Below the pieces are notes generated by a model. The model searched no databases and had not been told where the DNA came from. It saw only the letters and a program-made list of their open reading frames with translations. From Myxococcus xanthus (lineage in GTDB: Bacteria > Myxococcota > Myxococcia > Myxococcales > Myxococcaceae): a stretch of 64,000 nucleotides of DNA. Numbering within the stretch: the stretch's first letter is position 1; every line of letters begins with the position of its first letter. A program made the position numbers and the translations under genes. The stretch spans positions 682,001 to 746,000 of the forward strand of contig NZ_FNOH01000001.1 of assembly GCF_900106535.1 (NCBI RefSeq), written 5' to 3'. Below, piece by piece: positions 24,846-34,061 of this stretch.

Positions 24846-26587
24846 AGACGCTTCCGAGGACTCTTCTCGCGCTGGTGTTGCTGGCGCCCGCGTGGGTGCT
24901 GGCCGGGCCGCACTACGTGGCCTCTCGTGACTGGGGCACCTTCATCTGGTTGAGCACGTGGCTGGACGCGGGGCAGACGTACACCTTCGAGACGCGGGAT
25001 TTGACGGGCACCGCGCCGGACACCGTCCTTCACGTGCTCCGGGACCGGGGTGGCTGGAGCCAGGTGGCCATGGGCGACGACTGCGCGGGCGAGGCGCGTT
25101 CCTGCGTGACGTTCACCGCGCCGGACTCCGGGCTCTACCGCGTCTGGGTGCGCGCCTATGCGGAAGGGCGCGGCGGGACGGCCAGCCTGTATCGCAACGG
25201 AGCGCTTCTCCTGAGCAACCAGCCCTTCGGCGGCGTGCCGCTCAGCTTCGCCTGGAACGTGAAGGACACCTTTCGGGCCACGTCCACGACGCCGGGCGCG
25301 GGGGACCACCTGGTCTTCCTGCTGCGCTCCAACGCGGAGTACCTGCAACACGACGATGACAGTGGGCCTCGCTCCTACCCGCTGGTCGTCGCGGCGAGCA
25401 CACAGAACGCGGGCGCCCAGCGCGTGGTGGTGGGCCGCTTTCCCGGGAGCACGGGCACGGCCAGCTTCGTCCACGACGACGCGCTGTGGTCCACCATCTT
25501 CAGCGACAACGACGAGGATGAAGACGGCATCTCCAATGCCCTGGAGCCGCTGGTGGGGATGAACCCGGACTCGAAGGACTCGGACGGAGATGGGATACCG
25601 GACACGCTGGAGTTGTTCGGCAATGACGGCTTCTCCTTCTCCGAGTGGGGCAGCCCCACGGTGAAGGACCTCTACGTGGAGGTGGATTGGATGGAGCACC
25701 CCACCAATCCCTATCTCACGCGGAAGCCCTATGCCGGGCTGGTGGCGGACGCGGCGGCGGTGTTCGCGCGGGACGCGGGCGTGCGGCTGCATGCCTTCGT
25801 CGACAGCGCGCTGCCCTGGCATGAAGTGGTGTGCTTCGGCGCGTGCAGCGGCGGCGTGGACTTCTATTCGTTGAAGCAGGGCGGGTTCTCCATCGGGTAC
25901 CCGGAGCGGCGGCCCTACTTCCACTACGCGGTGTGGGCCTACCGGCAGGGCAGCAGCACGTCGTGCTCATCCGGCAAGGCGGAGGTGCTGGGCAATGACC
26001 TCATCATCAGCCTGGGCTGCTGGAGCAGCCCGAGCATCCAGGAACAGCGTGGCACCTTCATCCACGAGCTGGGCCACAACCTGGCGCTGGGCCACAACGG
26101 CAACGACGTGGCGGGGCAGACCAGCGTGGTGCACGCCAGCGTGATGAACTACCGCTACCAGATGCTCGGCGTGGGCTCGCCGGGCTCGCACACGTACTCG
26201 TTTGGAGGTAATGCGTGCGCGGCGTGTAGCGCGTCCCCCAAGAGCAAGTGTGTCTCCTGCCGGAACGGCTTCTTGGGATGCGGCTTCCCTGGGTGCGGCT
26301 CGTGCGACTGCGATGTGAATGAGTGGGGTGCCGTGGAGCTGGACTTCCTGGACGACGGCGACGCGGACGACGGCACTCACCGCGTGCTGCTGGCGAAGTA
26401 CGCTCTGGACGACAAGGGAGGGCCGGTGCGGTTCCAGCCGCGCGTGCCCCACGCGGAGCCACCCGTCGCGGCGCGTCGCCTGAAGGTGGAGCGCACGCGG
26501 GAGCGGCTGCGGGCGCGGGGGCAGGTGGAGGGGCAGGACTTCTTCGTGTCGACCGACGGCACGACGCTGTACGCTGAGTGCCCATGA
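24842..26587 (+). CDS. Secreted metzincin-like zinc metalloprotease with thrombospondin-3-like calcium sites
   Basis: Encodes 581 residues. MKTLPRTLLALVLLAPAWVLA is a signal peptide. A beta-rich domain (about 20-215) precedes a calcium-type segment DNDEDEDGISNALE...DSDGDGIPDTLE (about 222-262). Then comes a protease domain with HELGHNLALGHNG (His408, Glu409, His412, His418) and a methionine turn SVMNY (Met435), the signature of metzincins. A Cys-rich stretch near 455-490 probably carries disulfides. The protease should act outside the cell or in the periplasm. Starts by ATGA overlap with the gene before and ends by ATGA overlap with the lipoprotein after it. Confidence 0.88.
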   Translation: MKTLPRTLLALVLLAPAWVLAGPHYVASRDWGTFIWLSTWLDAGQTYTFETRDLTGTAPDTVLHVLRDRGGWSQVAMGDDCAGEARSCVTFTAPDSGLYRVWVRAYAEGRGGTASLYRNGALLLSNQPFGGVPLSFAWNVKDTFRATSTTPGAGDHLVFLLRSNAEYLQHDDDSGPRSYPLVVAASTQNAGAQRVVVGRFPGSTGTASFVHDDALWSTIFSDNDEDEDGISNALEPLVGMNPDSKDSDGDGIPDTLELFGNDGFSFSEWGSPTVKDLYVEVDWMEHPTNPYLTRKPYAGLVADAAAVFARDAGVRLHAFVDSALPWHEVVCFGACSGGVDFYSLKQGGFSIGYPERRPYFHYAVWAYRQGSSTSCSSGKAEVLGNDLIISLGCWSSPSIQEQRGTFIHELGHNLALGHNGNDVAGQTSVVHASVMNYRYQMLGVGSPGSHTYSFGGNACAACSASPKSKCVSCRNGFLGCGFPGCGSCDCDVNEWGAVELDFLDDGDADDGTHRVLLAKYALDDKGGPVRFQPRVPHAEPPVAARRLKVERTRERLRARGQVEGQDFFVSTDGTTLYAECP

Positions 26588-27447
26588 GCCTGCGCCCTCG
26601 TCCGGGACGTTGTCGCGCCCCGGCGAGATGGACGCGTGGGGCCGCTGGGCTCCTCCTGACGGGCCTGATGGGCTGCCAGATGAAGTGCTCCGAGCCGGTC
26701 CCCGACGCCGGGCATGCCTTGGCATCGCTTCAACGCGAGAGCCCGTGTGTCCAGGTCTGGCGCGCGGCCCAGGTGGACGTGGCGTTCAAGGAAGAGCCCG
26801 AGGACGCCGTGCAGCAGCGCACGGACACGCGGCTGGAGCGTCGCTTCACCGTCGCCCGGCAGTTGCGCGGTGCGTACCGGCACCAGGACCGGTGGGCCTC
26901 GGTGCTGGAGTACGAGGCGGGGCCGGTGCGCGGCGGCGTGAGCTACAGCCTCCAAGTGCCGGACGTGCTGTCGGACCTGACGGGGCAGGTCGTTGAGTGG
27001 ACCAGCCATCGCGAGCCCGCGTCCTGTCCTACGAAGGAGGATGGTGAGGTTCCCGTGCTGTTGTCAGGAGACACCCTGCGGGACGCGGAGGGCCGGCTGT
27101 TGCTGCTCACGGTGCCGAGTGCTCCCACCACCATCGCGGGAGATGTGCTGCTTCCTCCAGGGCTCGTCCCGGAGTTGAGCTTCCAGTGGGAGGACGCGGG
27201 CTGCACGCTGGCGGATGGGACGCATGCGCTGGACGTCCAACTCCGTGTGACGCACGCGAATCGTTCGCAAGGCCCGGGGACCACCGTGACGGCCGAGGTA
27301 GGACAGCCGGCCCCGCTGACCCTGGACGGTGTGCGCTATGTCGTTCGGGTGGCGCGTGCCACGGCGGACATGCAGGGCCGGTGTGGGCAGGCTGTCTTCA
27401 CGCTGATGCGCGAGGGCCTGCTCGAACAGGGGCAGTCCGGACCCTGA
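26584..27447 (+). CDS. Putative lipoprotein, third gene of the metalloprotease operon
   Basis: Encodes 287 residues. The N-terminus is basic then hydrophobic (WTRGAAGLLLTGLMGC) with an LMGC lipobox-like site. The mature region is beta-rich with a few cysteines (CTLADGTHALDVQLRV, MQGRCGQAVFTL). No family recognised. ATG overlaps the protease stop (ATGA), so translation is coupled and a role with that protease is plausible. Confidence 0.72.
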   Translation: MSLRPRPGRCRAPARWTRGAAGLLLTGLMGCQMKCSEPVPDAGHALASLQRESPCVQVWRAAQVDVAFKEEPEDAVQQRTDTRLERRFTVARQLRGAYRHQDRWASVLEYEAGPVRGGVSYSLQVPDVLSDLTGQVVEWTSHREPASCPTKEDGEVPVLLSGDTLRDAEGRLLLLTVPSAPTTIAGDVLLPPGLVPELSFQWEDAGCTLADGTHALDVQLRVTHANRSQGPGTTVTAEVGQPAPLTLDGVRYVVRVARATADMQGRCGQAVFTLMREGLLEQGQSGP

Positions 27448-27603
27448 ATCACGGCGCTGGATGCCGTTCCTGGAAATAGTCTGCCTTACCGCTCGTTGTG
27501 CGGGACCGGTATGTAGGCATGCCGCGCCCAGGCGCTTCATGCGTGGCGTGGGCCCAGGCCTGCTATCTTCGCGGGCTTCAACGGACACCTGAGGGACGAC
27601 ACC

Positions 27604-29061
27604 ATGCGAAGCGGGCTGAAGCGGAACTGGGCGGCGTTCGCGGTGGGCGGCCTGCTCGGCGCATGGGTGCTCGGCTGTGGCGGCTCGACGACGGAGGGGC
27701 TGGAGTCGTTGGAGCAGGGGACCGCGCCGCCCCCGTCCGTCTCCGTGGACCTGTCGAGCGTGGACCTCCGCACCCGGCTGGAGTCCATCGCCGGCCTCAC
27801 GGTGCTGACCGATGTCGAGGTCAACGGCTTCCGCTTCTTCACGATGGACTACGAGCAGCCCGTGGACCACCTGCGTCCCTGGGGCACGCGCTTCCAGCAG
27901 CGGGTGACGCTGATGCACCGCTCGGAGACGGCGCCCATGGTGCTGGACACGGAAGGCACCGCCATCTTCGAGGAGCCCATCCCCGCCGAGCCCACGGACC
28001 TGCTCCAGGGCAACCAGCTCACCGTGGAGCACCGCTTCTACGGCGCGTCCAAGCCGGCCGACATGGACTGGCGGAAGCTGACGATGTGGCAGGCGGCGGC
28101 GGACGCCCACCGGCTCGTCGAAGCCTTCAAGCCGCTGTACGGCGGGCGCTGGCTGTCCACCGGCGTCTTCAAGGGCGGCACCGCCGCCCTGGCCCACCGC
28201 TTCTATTTCCCGAACGACGTCCACGCCACGGTGACCTATTCGGCGCAGCACAACCGGGGCCTCCATGACGCGCGACACGGGCGCTTCATCCTCACCAAGG
28301 TGGGCGACGCGGCCTGCCGCCAGCAGCTCGCGTCCCTCCAGTACGCCGCGCTGACCCGCCGCGACGAGCTGCTGCCCTTCATGGATGGCTACGACGCCCA
28401 GGGCTTCACCTTCAACACGCTGGGGAAGGACCGCGCCTTCGAGTTCGCCGTCATCGAGGTGCCCTTCATCTTCTGGCAGTACTACGGCATGGCGGGGACG
28501 TGTGAGGGGCTGCCCTCGCCGGAGGCGAGCGCGGAGGAGCTCTTCGCCTTCTTCAGCTACGTCTCCACGCTGGAGTTCACCTTCTCCGACCAGGCGCTGG
28601 AGGAGTCGGCGCCGCTCTACTACCAGGGCGCCACGCAGCTGGGCGGCCCGGGGTACCCGGAGGTTCACCTGCGGCCGTTGCTGCGCTACGCCGGTGAGCA
28701 CCTCCCCACGCGCTTCCCGCCCACGGGCGTGCGCAAGCAGTACGAGCCGTGGACGGTGGGCCTGCTGGAGGCGTGGACCCGCTTCGAGGCCAAGCGGGTG
28801 CTGCTCGTCTATGGAGACCTGAGCCCCTGGTCCGCCAGCGCCTTCAGCACCACGACGGGCAACGACGCGTACCGCGTCATCGCCGATGACAGCATCGGCT
28901 TCTTCGGCACGCTGAGCGCGCTGCCGGAGCCGCAGCGGAGCTTCCTGCTCGGGCGCCTGTCGGAGTGGGCGGACGCCCCGGTGCAGCTCCCGACGGGGAT
29001 GGATGCCCTGCGGCGCCGCGAGGCGAGCGATGCCCGCATGAAGGCCTACCGCGCCCGGTAG
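27604..29061 (+). CDS. S37-type tripeptidyl-aminopeptidase homologue lacking the catalytic triad (lipoprotein)
   Basis: Encodes 485 residues; AFAVGGLLGAWVLGC is a lipoprotein signal with an LGC box. The body follows the PS-10/S37 family layout (FTMDYEQPVDHLRPWGTRFQQRVTL, QLTVEHRFYGASKP, RFYFPNDVHATVTY). The expected nucleophile motif GxSKGG reads GVFKGG: residue 189 is Phe (TTC), one base from Ser (TCC). The usual DPW aspartate is Ser407 in GDLSPWSA, and the usual GNHG histidine is Phe434 in GFFG. All three positions appear replaced, so it is probably a non-catalytic binding or inhibitor protein. The family alignment is from memory. Confidence 0.85.
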   Translation: MRSGLKRNWAAFAVGGLLGAWVLGCGGSTTEGLESLEQGTAPPPSVSVDLSSVDLRTRLESIAGLTVLTDVEVNGFRFFTMDYEQPVDHLRPWGTRFQQRVTLMHRSETAPMVLDTEGTAIFEEPIPAEPTDLLQGNQLTVEHRFYGASKPADMDWRKLTMWQAAADAHRLVEAFKPLYGGRWLSTGVFKGGTAALAHRFYFPNDVHATVTYSAQHNRGLHDARHGRFILTKVGDAACRQQLASLQYAALTRRDELLPFMDGYDAQGFTFNTLGKDRAFEFAVIEVPFIFWQYYGMAGTCEGLPSPEASAEELFAFFSYVSTLEFTFSDQALEESAPLYYQGATQLGGPGYPEVHLRPLLRYAGEHLPTRFPPTGVRKQYEPWTVGLLEAWTRFEAKRVLLVYGDLSPWSASAFSTTTGNDAYRVIADDSIGFFGTLSALPEPQRSFLLGRLSEWADAPVQLPTGMDALRRREASDARMKAYRAR

Positions 29062-29093
29062 CGGGCGGGCCGCCGCTGTTTCACCGGCCTGGC

Positions 29094-29690
29094 TCAGGCC
29101 GGGTTGGAGTCGATGACCTTCTTCGCGATGCCGAAGGAGAAGCCCGCCCGGGCCAGCGCGGCCAGGTCCCGCTTCCGATTCTCCTCCCGGGTGCCGGGCT
29201 GCGTGCGGAAGGGACCCAGCCGCTTCTTCCGCGCCCAGATTCGCGCGGCATCTTCCTCGGACACCTCGTGGGTGGCGTCGGCGACCTTCTTCGCCACGAC
29301 TTCCGCGGGGACGCCCTTGAGGCGCAGCTTCTGGGCAATCACCCGCGTGCTACGGCCCGAGGCGCGCAGTGAGTGCGCCTTCATCTGGGCATAGGCCTCG
29401 TCGTTGAGCAGGCCGTTGCGCACCAGCTTCGCGACCAGCGCCTCCACCCAGGCCAGCGCCTCGCCGCGCTCACCTCCGTGGAACTTGATGGAGCGGTCCA
29501 CCCGGCGCAGCAGCACGCGCTGCAACTGGCTCTTCGTCGCCGCGTAACGCTTCAGGTAGTGCAGCGCCGCGTTCTCCAGGTAGGTGGGGGACACCTTCCG
29601 GGGCCGCTTCGGGCCGCGCTCCTTCTTCTTGTCGGGTCCTCCCCGCGCCTCATCCATCACGGGCCTGGGTCTACCACCCAGGTCCGACAC
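29094..29690 (-). CDS. recX: Regulatory protein RecX
   Basis: This 198-residue all-helical protein carries the RecX three-helix repeats: ALHYLKRYAATKSQLQRVLLRRV, LLNDEAYAQMKAHSLRASGRSTRVIAQKLRLKGV and SEEDAARIWARKKRLG. RecX binds RecA filaments and limits recombination. recA is not adjacent. The first 30 residues are basic (DKKKERGPKRPRK) and an alternative start lies at Met12 (29657). It is convergent with the S37-like gene and upstream of no partner. Confidence 0.9.
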   Translation of the reverse strand: MSDLGGRPRPVMDEARGGPDKKKERGPKRPRKVSPTYLENAALHYLKRYAATKSQLQRVLLRRVDRSIKFHGGERGEALAWVEALVAKLVRNGLLNDEAYAQMKAHSLRASGRSTRVIAQKLRLKGVPAEVVAKKVADATHEVSEEDAARIWARKKRLGPFRTQPGTREENRKRDLAALARAGFSFGIAKKVIDSNPA

Positions 29691-29723
29691 CCGGAAGGAA
29701 CGCGAGGAGGAGCGTGCGGCCTG

Positions 29724-30113
29724 TCAGTCGCTCCCTGACTGGTAGAGCGCGCACGCCGTGCCGGACGGGTCTTCGATGAAGCAGAAGCGGCCCGTCTTGG
29801 CGGAGCCGCGAATCGTCCCGAGCACCCGGCCCCCCATCGCAGTGACGCGCTCCAGGCTCTGCTCCAGGTCCGCCACGGTGATGTACATCATCCACCCACT
29901 GGGGATGTCCGCGTTCTTGCCTCGCGCGTGGCAGATGCCTCCGGCGGGCGTCTCGCCGCCGCCCGGGGGCATCATGACGAAGTCCTCGTAGCCGCCCATG
30001 TCCAGGCCGGTGGCGGACCAGCCCGCCACGTCCTTGTAGAAGTCCCTCACCGCCACGGCGTCCTTCACCGTGAGGTCCATCCAACCCACGCTCCCCACCG
30101 CTGGCTTCTTCAT
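29724..30113 (-). CDS. VOC (glyoxalase/bleomycin-resistance) family protein
   Basis: Two beta-alpha-beta-beta-beta halves are evident in 129 residues: VGWMDLTVKDAVAVRDFYKDVAGW opens the first and GWMMYITVADLEQSLERVTAMGGRVL the second, ending FCFIEDPSGTACALYQ. VOC members bind metal in a shared groove and act as isomerases, dioxygenases or drug-binding proteins; the specific activity is unknown. It is downstream of the two PilT-like ATPase genes only in map order, as those genes are transcribed toward it. Confidence 0.88.
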   Translation of the reverse strand: MKKPAVGSVGWMDLTVKDAVAVRDFYKDVAGWSATGLDMGGYEDFVMMPPGGGETPAGGICHARGKNADIPSGWMMYITVADLEQSLERVTAMGGRVLGTIRGSAKTGRFCFIEDPSGTACALYQSGSD

Positions 30114-30149
30114 GTCCGTGTTCCTGTCCTTCGAAATGCCCGTGGCGGG

Positions 30150-31259
30150 CTAGCCCAGCGACTTCAGGGACTCCGGCACCTGCCAGTCCGGCTTGAGGCG
30201 GGAGATGATCTTGGCCAGGTTCTCCTTGTCCTGGGCCTTCTCCAGCGCGGCCTCGGGCGTAATCACGTCATCCTTCACCAGCCGCTCCAGGTGCATGTCC
30301 AGTGTCTGCATGCCCTGGCCCTGGCCCGCCTGCATCTTCGAGGCAATCTGGAACACCTTGCCCTCGCGAATCATGGAGGCGATGGCGGGCCCACCCACCA
30401 GGATTTCCAGCGCGGCCACGCGGCCCTTGCCGTCCGCCGTCTTGATGAGTTGCTGGGCGACGATGCCCGCCAGGCTCTCCGCCAGCATGCCGCGCACCTG
30501 CTGCTGCTCGTCCGCGGGGAAGGCGTTGATGATGCGGTCGATGGTGGCCGGCGCGCTGTTGGTGTGCACCGTGGCGAACACCAGCACGCCGAAGCTCGCC
30601 AACTGGAGCGCCAGCTTCATCGTCTCGTTGGTGCGGAGCTCGCCAATGAGGATGACGTTGGGGTCCTCGCGGCCCGCTGAGCGGATGGCGGTGGCGAAGC
30701 TGGACGCATGCGGGCCCACTTCCCGGTGCGTCACCTGCGCCCGCATGGACTCGTGCACGAACTCCACCGGGTCTTCGATGGTGAGCACGTGCGCGGGCCG
30801 CGTCTTGTTGATGTGGTTGATCATCGCGGCCAGCGTGGTGGACTTGCCGCTGCCCGTGGGGCCGGTGACGAGCACCAGCCCGCTGCGGCGCTCCGACAGC
30901 TTGCGCACCACCTCCGGCGTCTTCAGGTCCTCCAGCGACAGCACCTTGCTGGGGATGGTGCGGAAGACGGCCGCCAGGCCCGTCATCTTGTTGAAGTAGT
31001 TGGCGCGGAAGCGGGCCTTCGTCCCGTAGCTGTAGGCGAAGTCCAGGTCCAGGTCCTCGACAATCTGCCGCTGCTGCTCCGGCGAGCAGATTTCGAAGAG
31101 CAGCGCCTGCATCTCCGCCGCGGTGAGGGGCTGCTCGCGCAGCGGCACCAGCTCGCCGCGGATGCGGCCCATGGGCGGGTAGCCGATGCCCAGGTGCAGG
31201 TCGCTGCCCTTCTGCTCCAGCAGCACATCGAACAGGACCGCCAGACGGGGCGTCGTCAT
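30150..31259 (-). CDS. PilT-type twitching-motility ATPase paralogue
   Basis: A 369-residue hexameric secretion-type ATPase. Walker A is GPTGSGKST (residues 133-141), the Asp box LTIEDPVEFVHES follows, then the His box THREVG, Walker B-like VILIGELRTNET and the PilT-specific IREGK loop (ASMIREGKVFQIASKM). PilT proteins drive retraction of type IV pili. This copy shares an operon with a second, longer PilT-like gene that ends 1 bp before its start codon. Lack of other pil genes here suggests it is one of several paralogues rather than the main PilT. Confidence 0.92.
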   Translation of the reverse strand: MTTPRLAVLFDVLLEQKGSDLHLGIGYPPMGRIRGELVPLREQPLTAAEMQALLFEICSPEQQRQIVEDLDLDFAYSYGTKARFRANYFNKMTGLAAVFRTIPSKVLSLEDLKTPEVVRKLSERRSGLVLVTGPTGSGKSTTLAAMINHINKTRPAHVLTIEDPVEFVHESMRAQVTHREVGPHASSFATAIRSAGREDPNVILIGELRTNETMKLALQLASFGVLVFATVHTNSAPATIDRIINAFPADEQQQVRGMLAESLAGIVAQQLIKTADGKGRVAALEILVGGPAIASMIREGKVFQIASKMQAGQGQGMQTLDMHLERLVKDDVITPEAALEKAQDKENLAKIISRLKPDWQVPESLKSLG

Positions 31260-31260
31260 T

Positions 31261-32985
31261 TCAGGAGCCCTTCCTTCCCATCAGCGAGCCCATCTTGCTG
31301 AGCAGCCTCGCGCTATCCTGCTGCGTCTCCGGCGCGGCCACGGTGGCGCCGGCCCGCCTGCCCGTCACCACCGCCTCCAACTCGTCTGGGTTGTCCGCGA
31401 AGCCCTTGGCGACCTCCAGCTTCACCTTCCCGGCGCGCACCAGGTCCGCAAGCGAGTCTTCGAAGCGGATGATGCCCAGGCTCTTGCCGCGCTGCTGGAG
31501 CGAGGGAATCTGGAACGTCTTGTTGTCGCGGATGAGGTTGCCCAGCGACACTGAGCCCGGCAGCACCTCCGCCGCGGCCACCAGCCCCTTGCCGTCCGCG
31601 CTTGGCATCAGGCGCTGGCTGACGATGAGCCGCAGGCCGCTGGACAGCGACAGGCGCACCTGCTGCTGGTCCCCCGGCGGGAAGAGGTCGATGAGCCGGT
31701 CGATGGTCTTCGCCGCGCTCGGCGTGTTCATGGTGCTGATGAGCAGGTGGCCCGTCTCGGCTGCGGACAGCGCCATGCGCACCGTCTCCGTGTCGCGCAG
31801 CTCGCCCACCACGATGACATCCGGGTCTTCACGCAGGCTGCCCTTGAGCGCGCTGGCGAACGTCTTGGTGTGCGAGCCCACCTCGCGCTGGCTGATGAGC
31901 GCGCGCTTGCGCGGGTGGACGAACTCCACCGGGTCCTCCACGGTGAGCACGTGGTGGGACGTCTCGCGGTTGATGAGGTCCACGAGCGCCGCCAGCGTGC
32001 TCGTCTTTCCGTGGCCGGATGGACCGGTGATGACGATGAGTCCCTGGTGGTGGTGCGTGGCCTTGGCGATGTCCGCGGGCAGGCCCAGCGACTCCAGCGT
32101 GGGCACTTCCCGCGCAATCAGCCGGAAGGTGCCCTTGAGGCCGGTGCGCTGGCGGCTGACGTTGACCCGGAAGCGCCCCATCTCCGGCGTCTCCAGGGAG
32201 AAGTCACAGCTGCCCTCGCGCTCCAGCACGGGCCGCAGCCGCTCCGGCACCACCGGCAGCAGCAGCTTCTCCACCGTCGTCGCGTCCAGTACCGGGCCCT
32301 GCGCCATCAGCTCGCCCGCGAAGCGGAAGAGGGGCGGGCGCTCCGCGATGATGTGCACGTCGCTGGCCAGGCCCCGGCGGCCTTCCTCCAGCAACACGGC
32401 CAGCTCGCGCCCCGCGCCCGTGAAGGTCCGGGCCGGCGCGGCCACCGGACGGGCCGCCGCGGGCTCGGGCGCACGGGCTACTTGGGCCACGGCGGGCTCG
32501 GGCGTGCGGTAGGGCTGCGACGCAGCGGGCTCGGGCGTGCGGTATGCCGGAGCAGGGGCGGGCTCGGGCGTGCGGTAGGACGGTGCCGCGGCGTGCACGG
32601 GCGCTGGGGCAGCGGGACGCGCGGGCTGCGCGGGCGCAGGCGCTGCGGGACGCGCGGTGGCGGCCTGGGCGGCGGCCCCCGCGTCGGCGGCCCGGCTGAG
32701 GCGCAGGTGGATGAGGTCCCCTCGCCGCATGGCGGCGATGGACAGCGAGCCCAGGCCGGTGGCGTTGACGGACCACTGGACCGGCGTCTCCGTGACGGTG
32801 GAGGCCCGGGCCACGCCCACCATGGCCTGCAGGGCGCGAGTGATGTCCTCGGCCGTGGCGTTGGTGGGGTCCACCGGCTCATAGCCATTGGCGCCGCGGA
32901 TCATCGGCGGCCGGCCGGTGGCCAGGGTCAACTCGGTGACACCCGGACGCGACAGGTGCCGCAACAGTTCTGCGAGCGATTTCAT
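31261..32985 (-). CDS. PilT-like ATPase with an N-terminal extra domain and a repetitive Pro/Ala/Thr linker
   Basis: Encodes 574 residues, about 200 longer than PilT. A small N-terminal domain (about 1-120) is followed by a linker of repeated YRTPEPA units (about 130-185) and the ATPase domain, with Walker A GPSGHGKTST, DPVEFVHPRKRALISQREVG, VIVVGELRDTET and the loop NLIRDNK. It is probably a pilus-retraction or secretion ATPase partner; the two paralogues could form mixed or competing hexamers. The N-terminal extra domain resembles the first half of a PilT-type domain without its own Walker A. Stop lies directly against the start of the next ATPase gene. Confidence 0.87.
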   Translation of the reverse strand: MKSLAELLRHLSRPGVTELTLATGRPPMIRGANGYEPVDPTNATAEDITRALQAMVGVARASTVTETPVQWSVNATGLGSLSIAAMRRGDLIHLRLSRAADAGAAAQAATARPAAPAPAQPARPAAPAPVHAAAPSYRTPEPAPAPAYRTPEPAASQPYRTPEPAVAQVARAPEPAAARPVAAPARTFTGAGRELAVLLEEGRRGLASDVHIIAERPPLFRFAGELMAQGPVLDATTVEKLLLPVVPERLRPVLEREGSCDFSLETPEMGRFRVNVSRQRTGLKGTFRLIAREVPTLESLGLPADIAKATHHHQGLIVITGPSGHGKTSTLAALVDLINRETSHHVLTVEDPVEFVHPRKRALISQREVGSHTKTFASALKGSLREDPDVIVVGELRDTETVRMALSAAETGHLLISTMNTPSAAKTIDRLIDLFPPGDQQQVRLSLSSGLRLIVSQRLMPSADGKGLVAAAEVLPGSVSLGNLIRDNKTFQIPSLQQRGKSLGIIRFEDSLADLVRAGKVKLEVAKGFADNPDELEAVVTGRRAGATVAAPETQQDSARLLSKMGSLMGRKGS

Positions 32986-33236
32986 GCGGGATGTCGGCTC
33001 AGCCGCGACGGCGCGCGGGCGCGGGGGAACCGCAGGATAGACGACATCGCGCGGAATCCGGCCACCCCTTGTCCCAGGATTGCCCGCCTGCTTCCGGACA
33101 GACGGAAATCATCCGCGCCTGACGGAGACTGTCACCTGGAATGCGGGGGAGGGAGCTCCGGGACCCACCAGGGGCCCGCTCGGAGCAGCAGGCGGGAGGA
33201 GGGCCCCCCGCCCGGCGGCATTACGTTCCGTGGGCT

Positions 33237-33773
33237 CTAGAGCTCGCGGGACATCAGGAGGCGAAGCTTCCCGGACTTCTTGGAGACCACCGTGGCCACC
33301 GTGGTGAAGCCTTCCTTCCGGTAGAAGCTCACCGCGGGCGAGTTGGACGGATCCACCCGCAGGGCGATGGTCTTCCGGTACATGTCCCGGGCCGCCTTCA
33401 GCGCCTGCTCCAGCAGGATGTTGCCCAGGCCCTTGCGGCGCAGCTCGGGCTTCACCACGATGTTGCGCAGGTATGCCGCGCCCGGAACCGGGCCGTCCCG
33501 CTCCACCGTGACATAGCCGACAAGCTGGCTTTGCAGCTTCGCCACATGGATGAAGGGCTTGAGCTGCGTCAGGGCCTTGAGGCTGTCCTCCTGCGTCTCA
33601 CCCCGGCTCTTCCAGGGCTCAGAGCCGGCGCGCAGGTCCGCCACCGCCGTCATGTCTTCGTCGGTGGGCAGGCCGAACTTCACCGCCGCCATCAGGTCGT
33701 TGGGGAGGCCAGCCACATCCAGTATCGGTGCTGGGGCCACCTCCACGCCTGCGTCCACCTGCTTCATCGTCAT
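33237..33773 (-). CDS. GNAT-family N-acetyltransferase
   Basis: The 178-residue protein shows the acetyl-CoA site typical of GNAT enzymes: AAYLRNIVVKPELRRKGLGNILLEQAL (R/Q-x-x-G-x-G/A version), then SNSPAVSFYRKEGF. It transfers an acetyl group to an amine of a small molecule or protein; substrate unknown. ATG at 33773 has GGAGGAGC eight to ten bases upstream, which favours it over longer frames. Divergent from the MglA-like GTPase gene. Confidence 0.9.
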   Translation of the reverse strand: MTMKQVDAGVEVAPAPILDVAGLPNDLMAAVKFGLPTDEDMTAVADLRAGSEPWKSRGETQEDSLKALTQLKPFIHVAKLQSQLVGYVTVERDGPVPGAAYLRNIVVKPELRRKGLGNILLEQALKAARDMYRKTIALRVDPSNSPAVSFYRKEGFTTVATVVSKKSGKLRLLMSREL

Positions 33774-33971
33774 CGCCTTGCTCCTCCGTCGAGTTGCGAT
33801 CCTAACCGCTCCGGCGGCACCGGTGCACGCGGTGATTCCGCGCACATTGTCCCATGAAGTGAGGAGAGGCCCTCCTCTCCGCTGGTGAGGAGCCGGATTT
33901 CGTCGAACCGGTCATGCGTTCAGGCCATTCCAAGGATGAGCATCGCCTCCACGCCTGGCACCCTGCCGGCC

Positions 33972-34000
33972 TTCCGTGTCGGGCCGCTTCCCACTATAAA
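33972..34000 (+). promoter_or_regulatory. Candidate promoter of the MglA-like GTPase gene
   Basis: TATAAA at 33995-34000 is a strong -10 in GC-rich surroundings. TTCCGT at 33972-33977, 17 bp upstream, is a weak -35. A transcript from about 34007 would begin downstream of the GTG and ATG codons in the same frame, supporting TTG 34062 as the true start. Confidence 0.45.
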
Positions 34001-34061
34001 ACCCGTAGTCGGGCGCGAAGGCGTCAAACTCCTCCGCTCGACCGTCAGCCAGAGCCCCACC

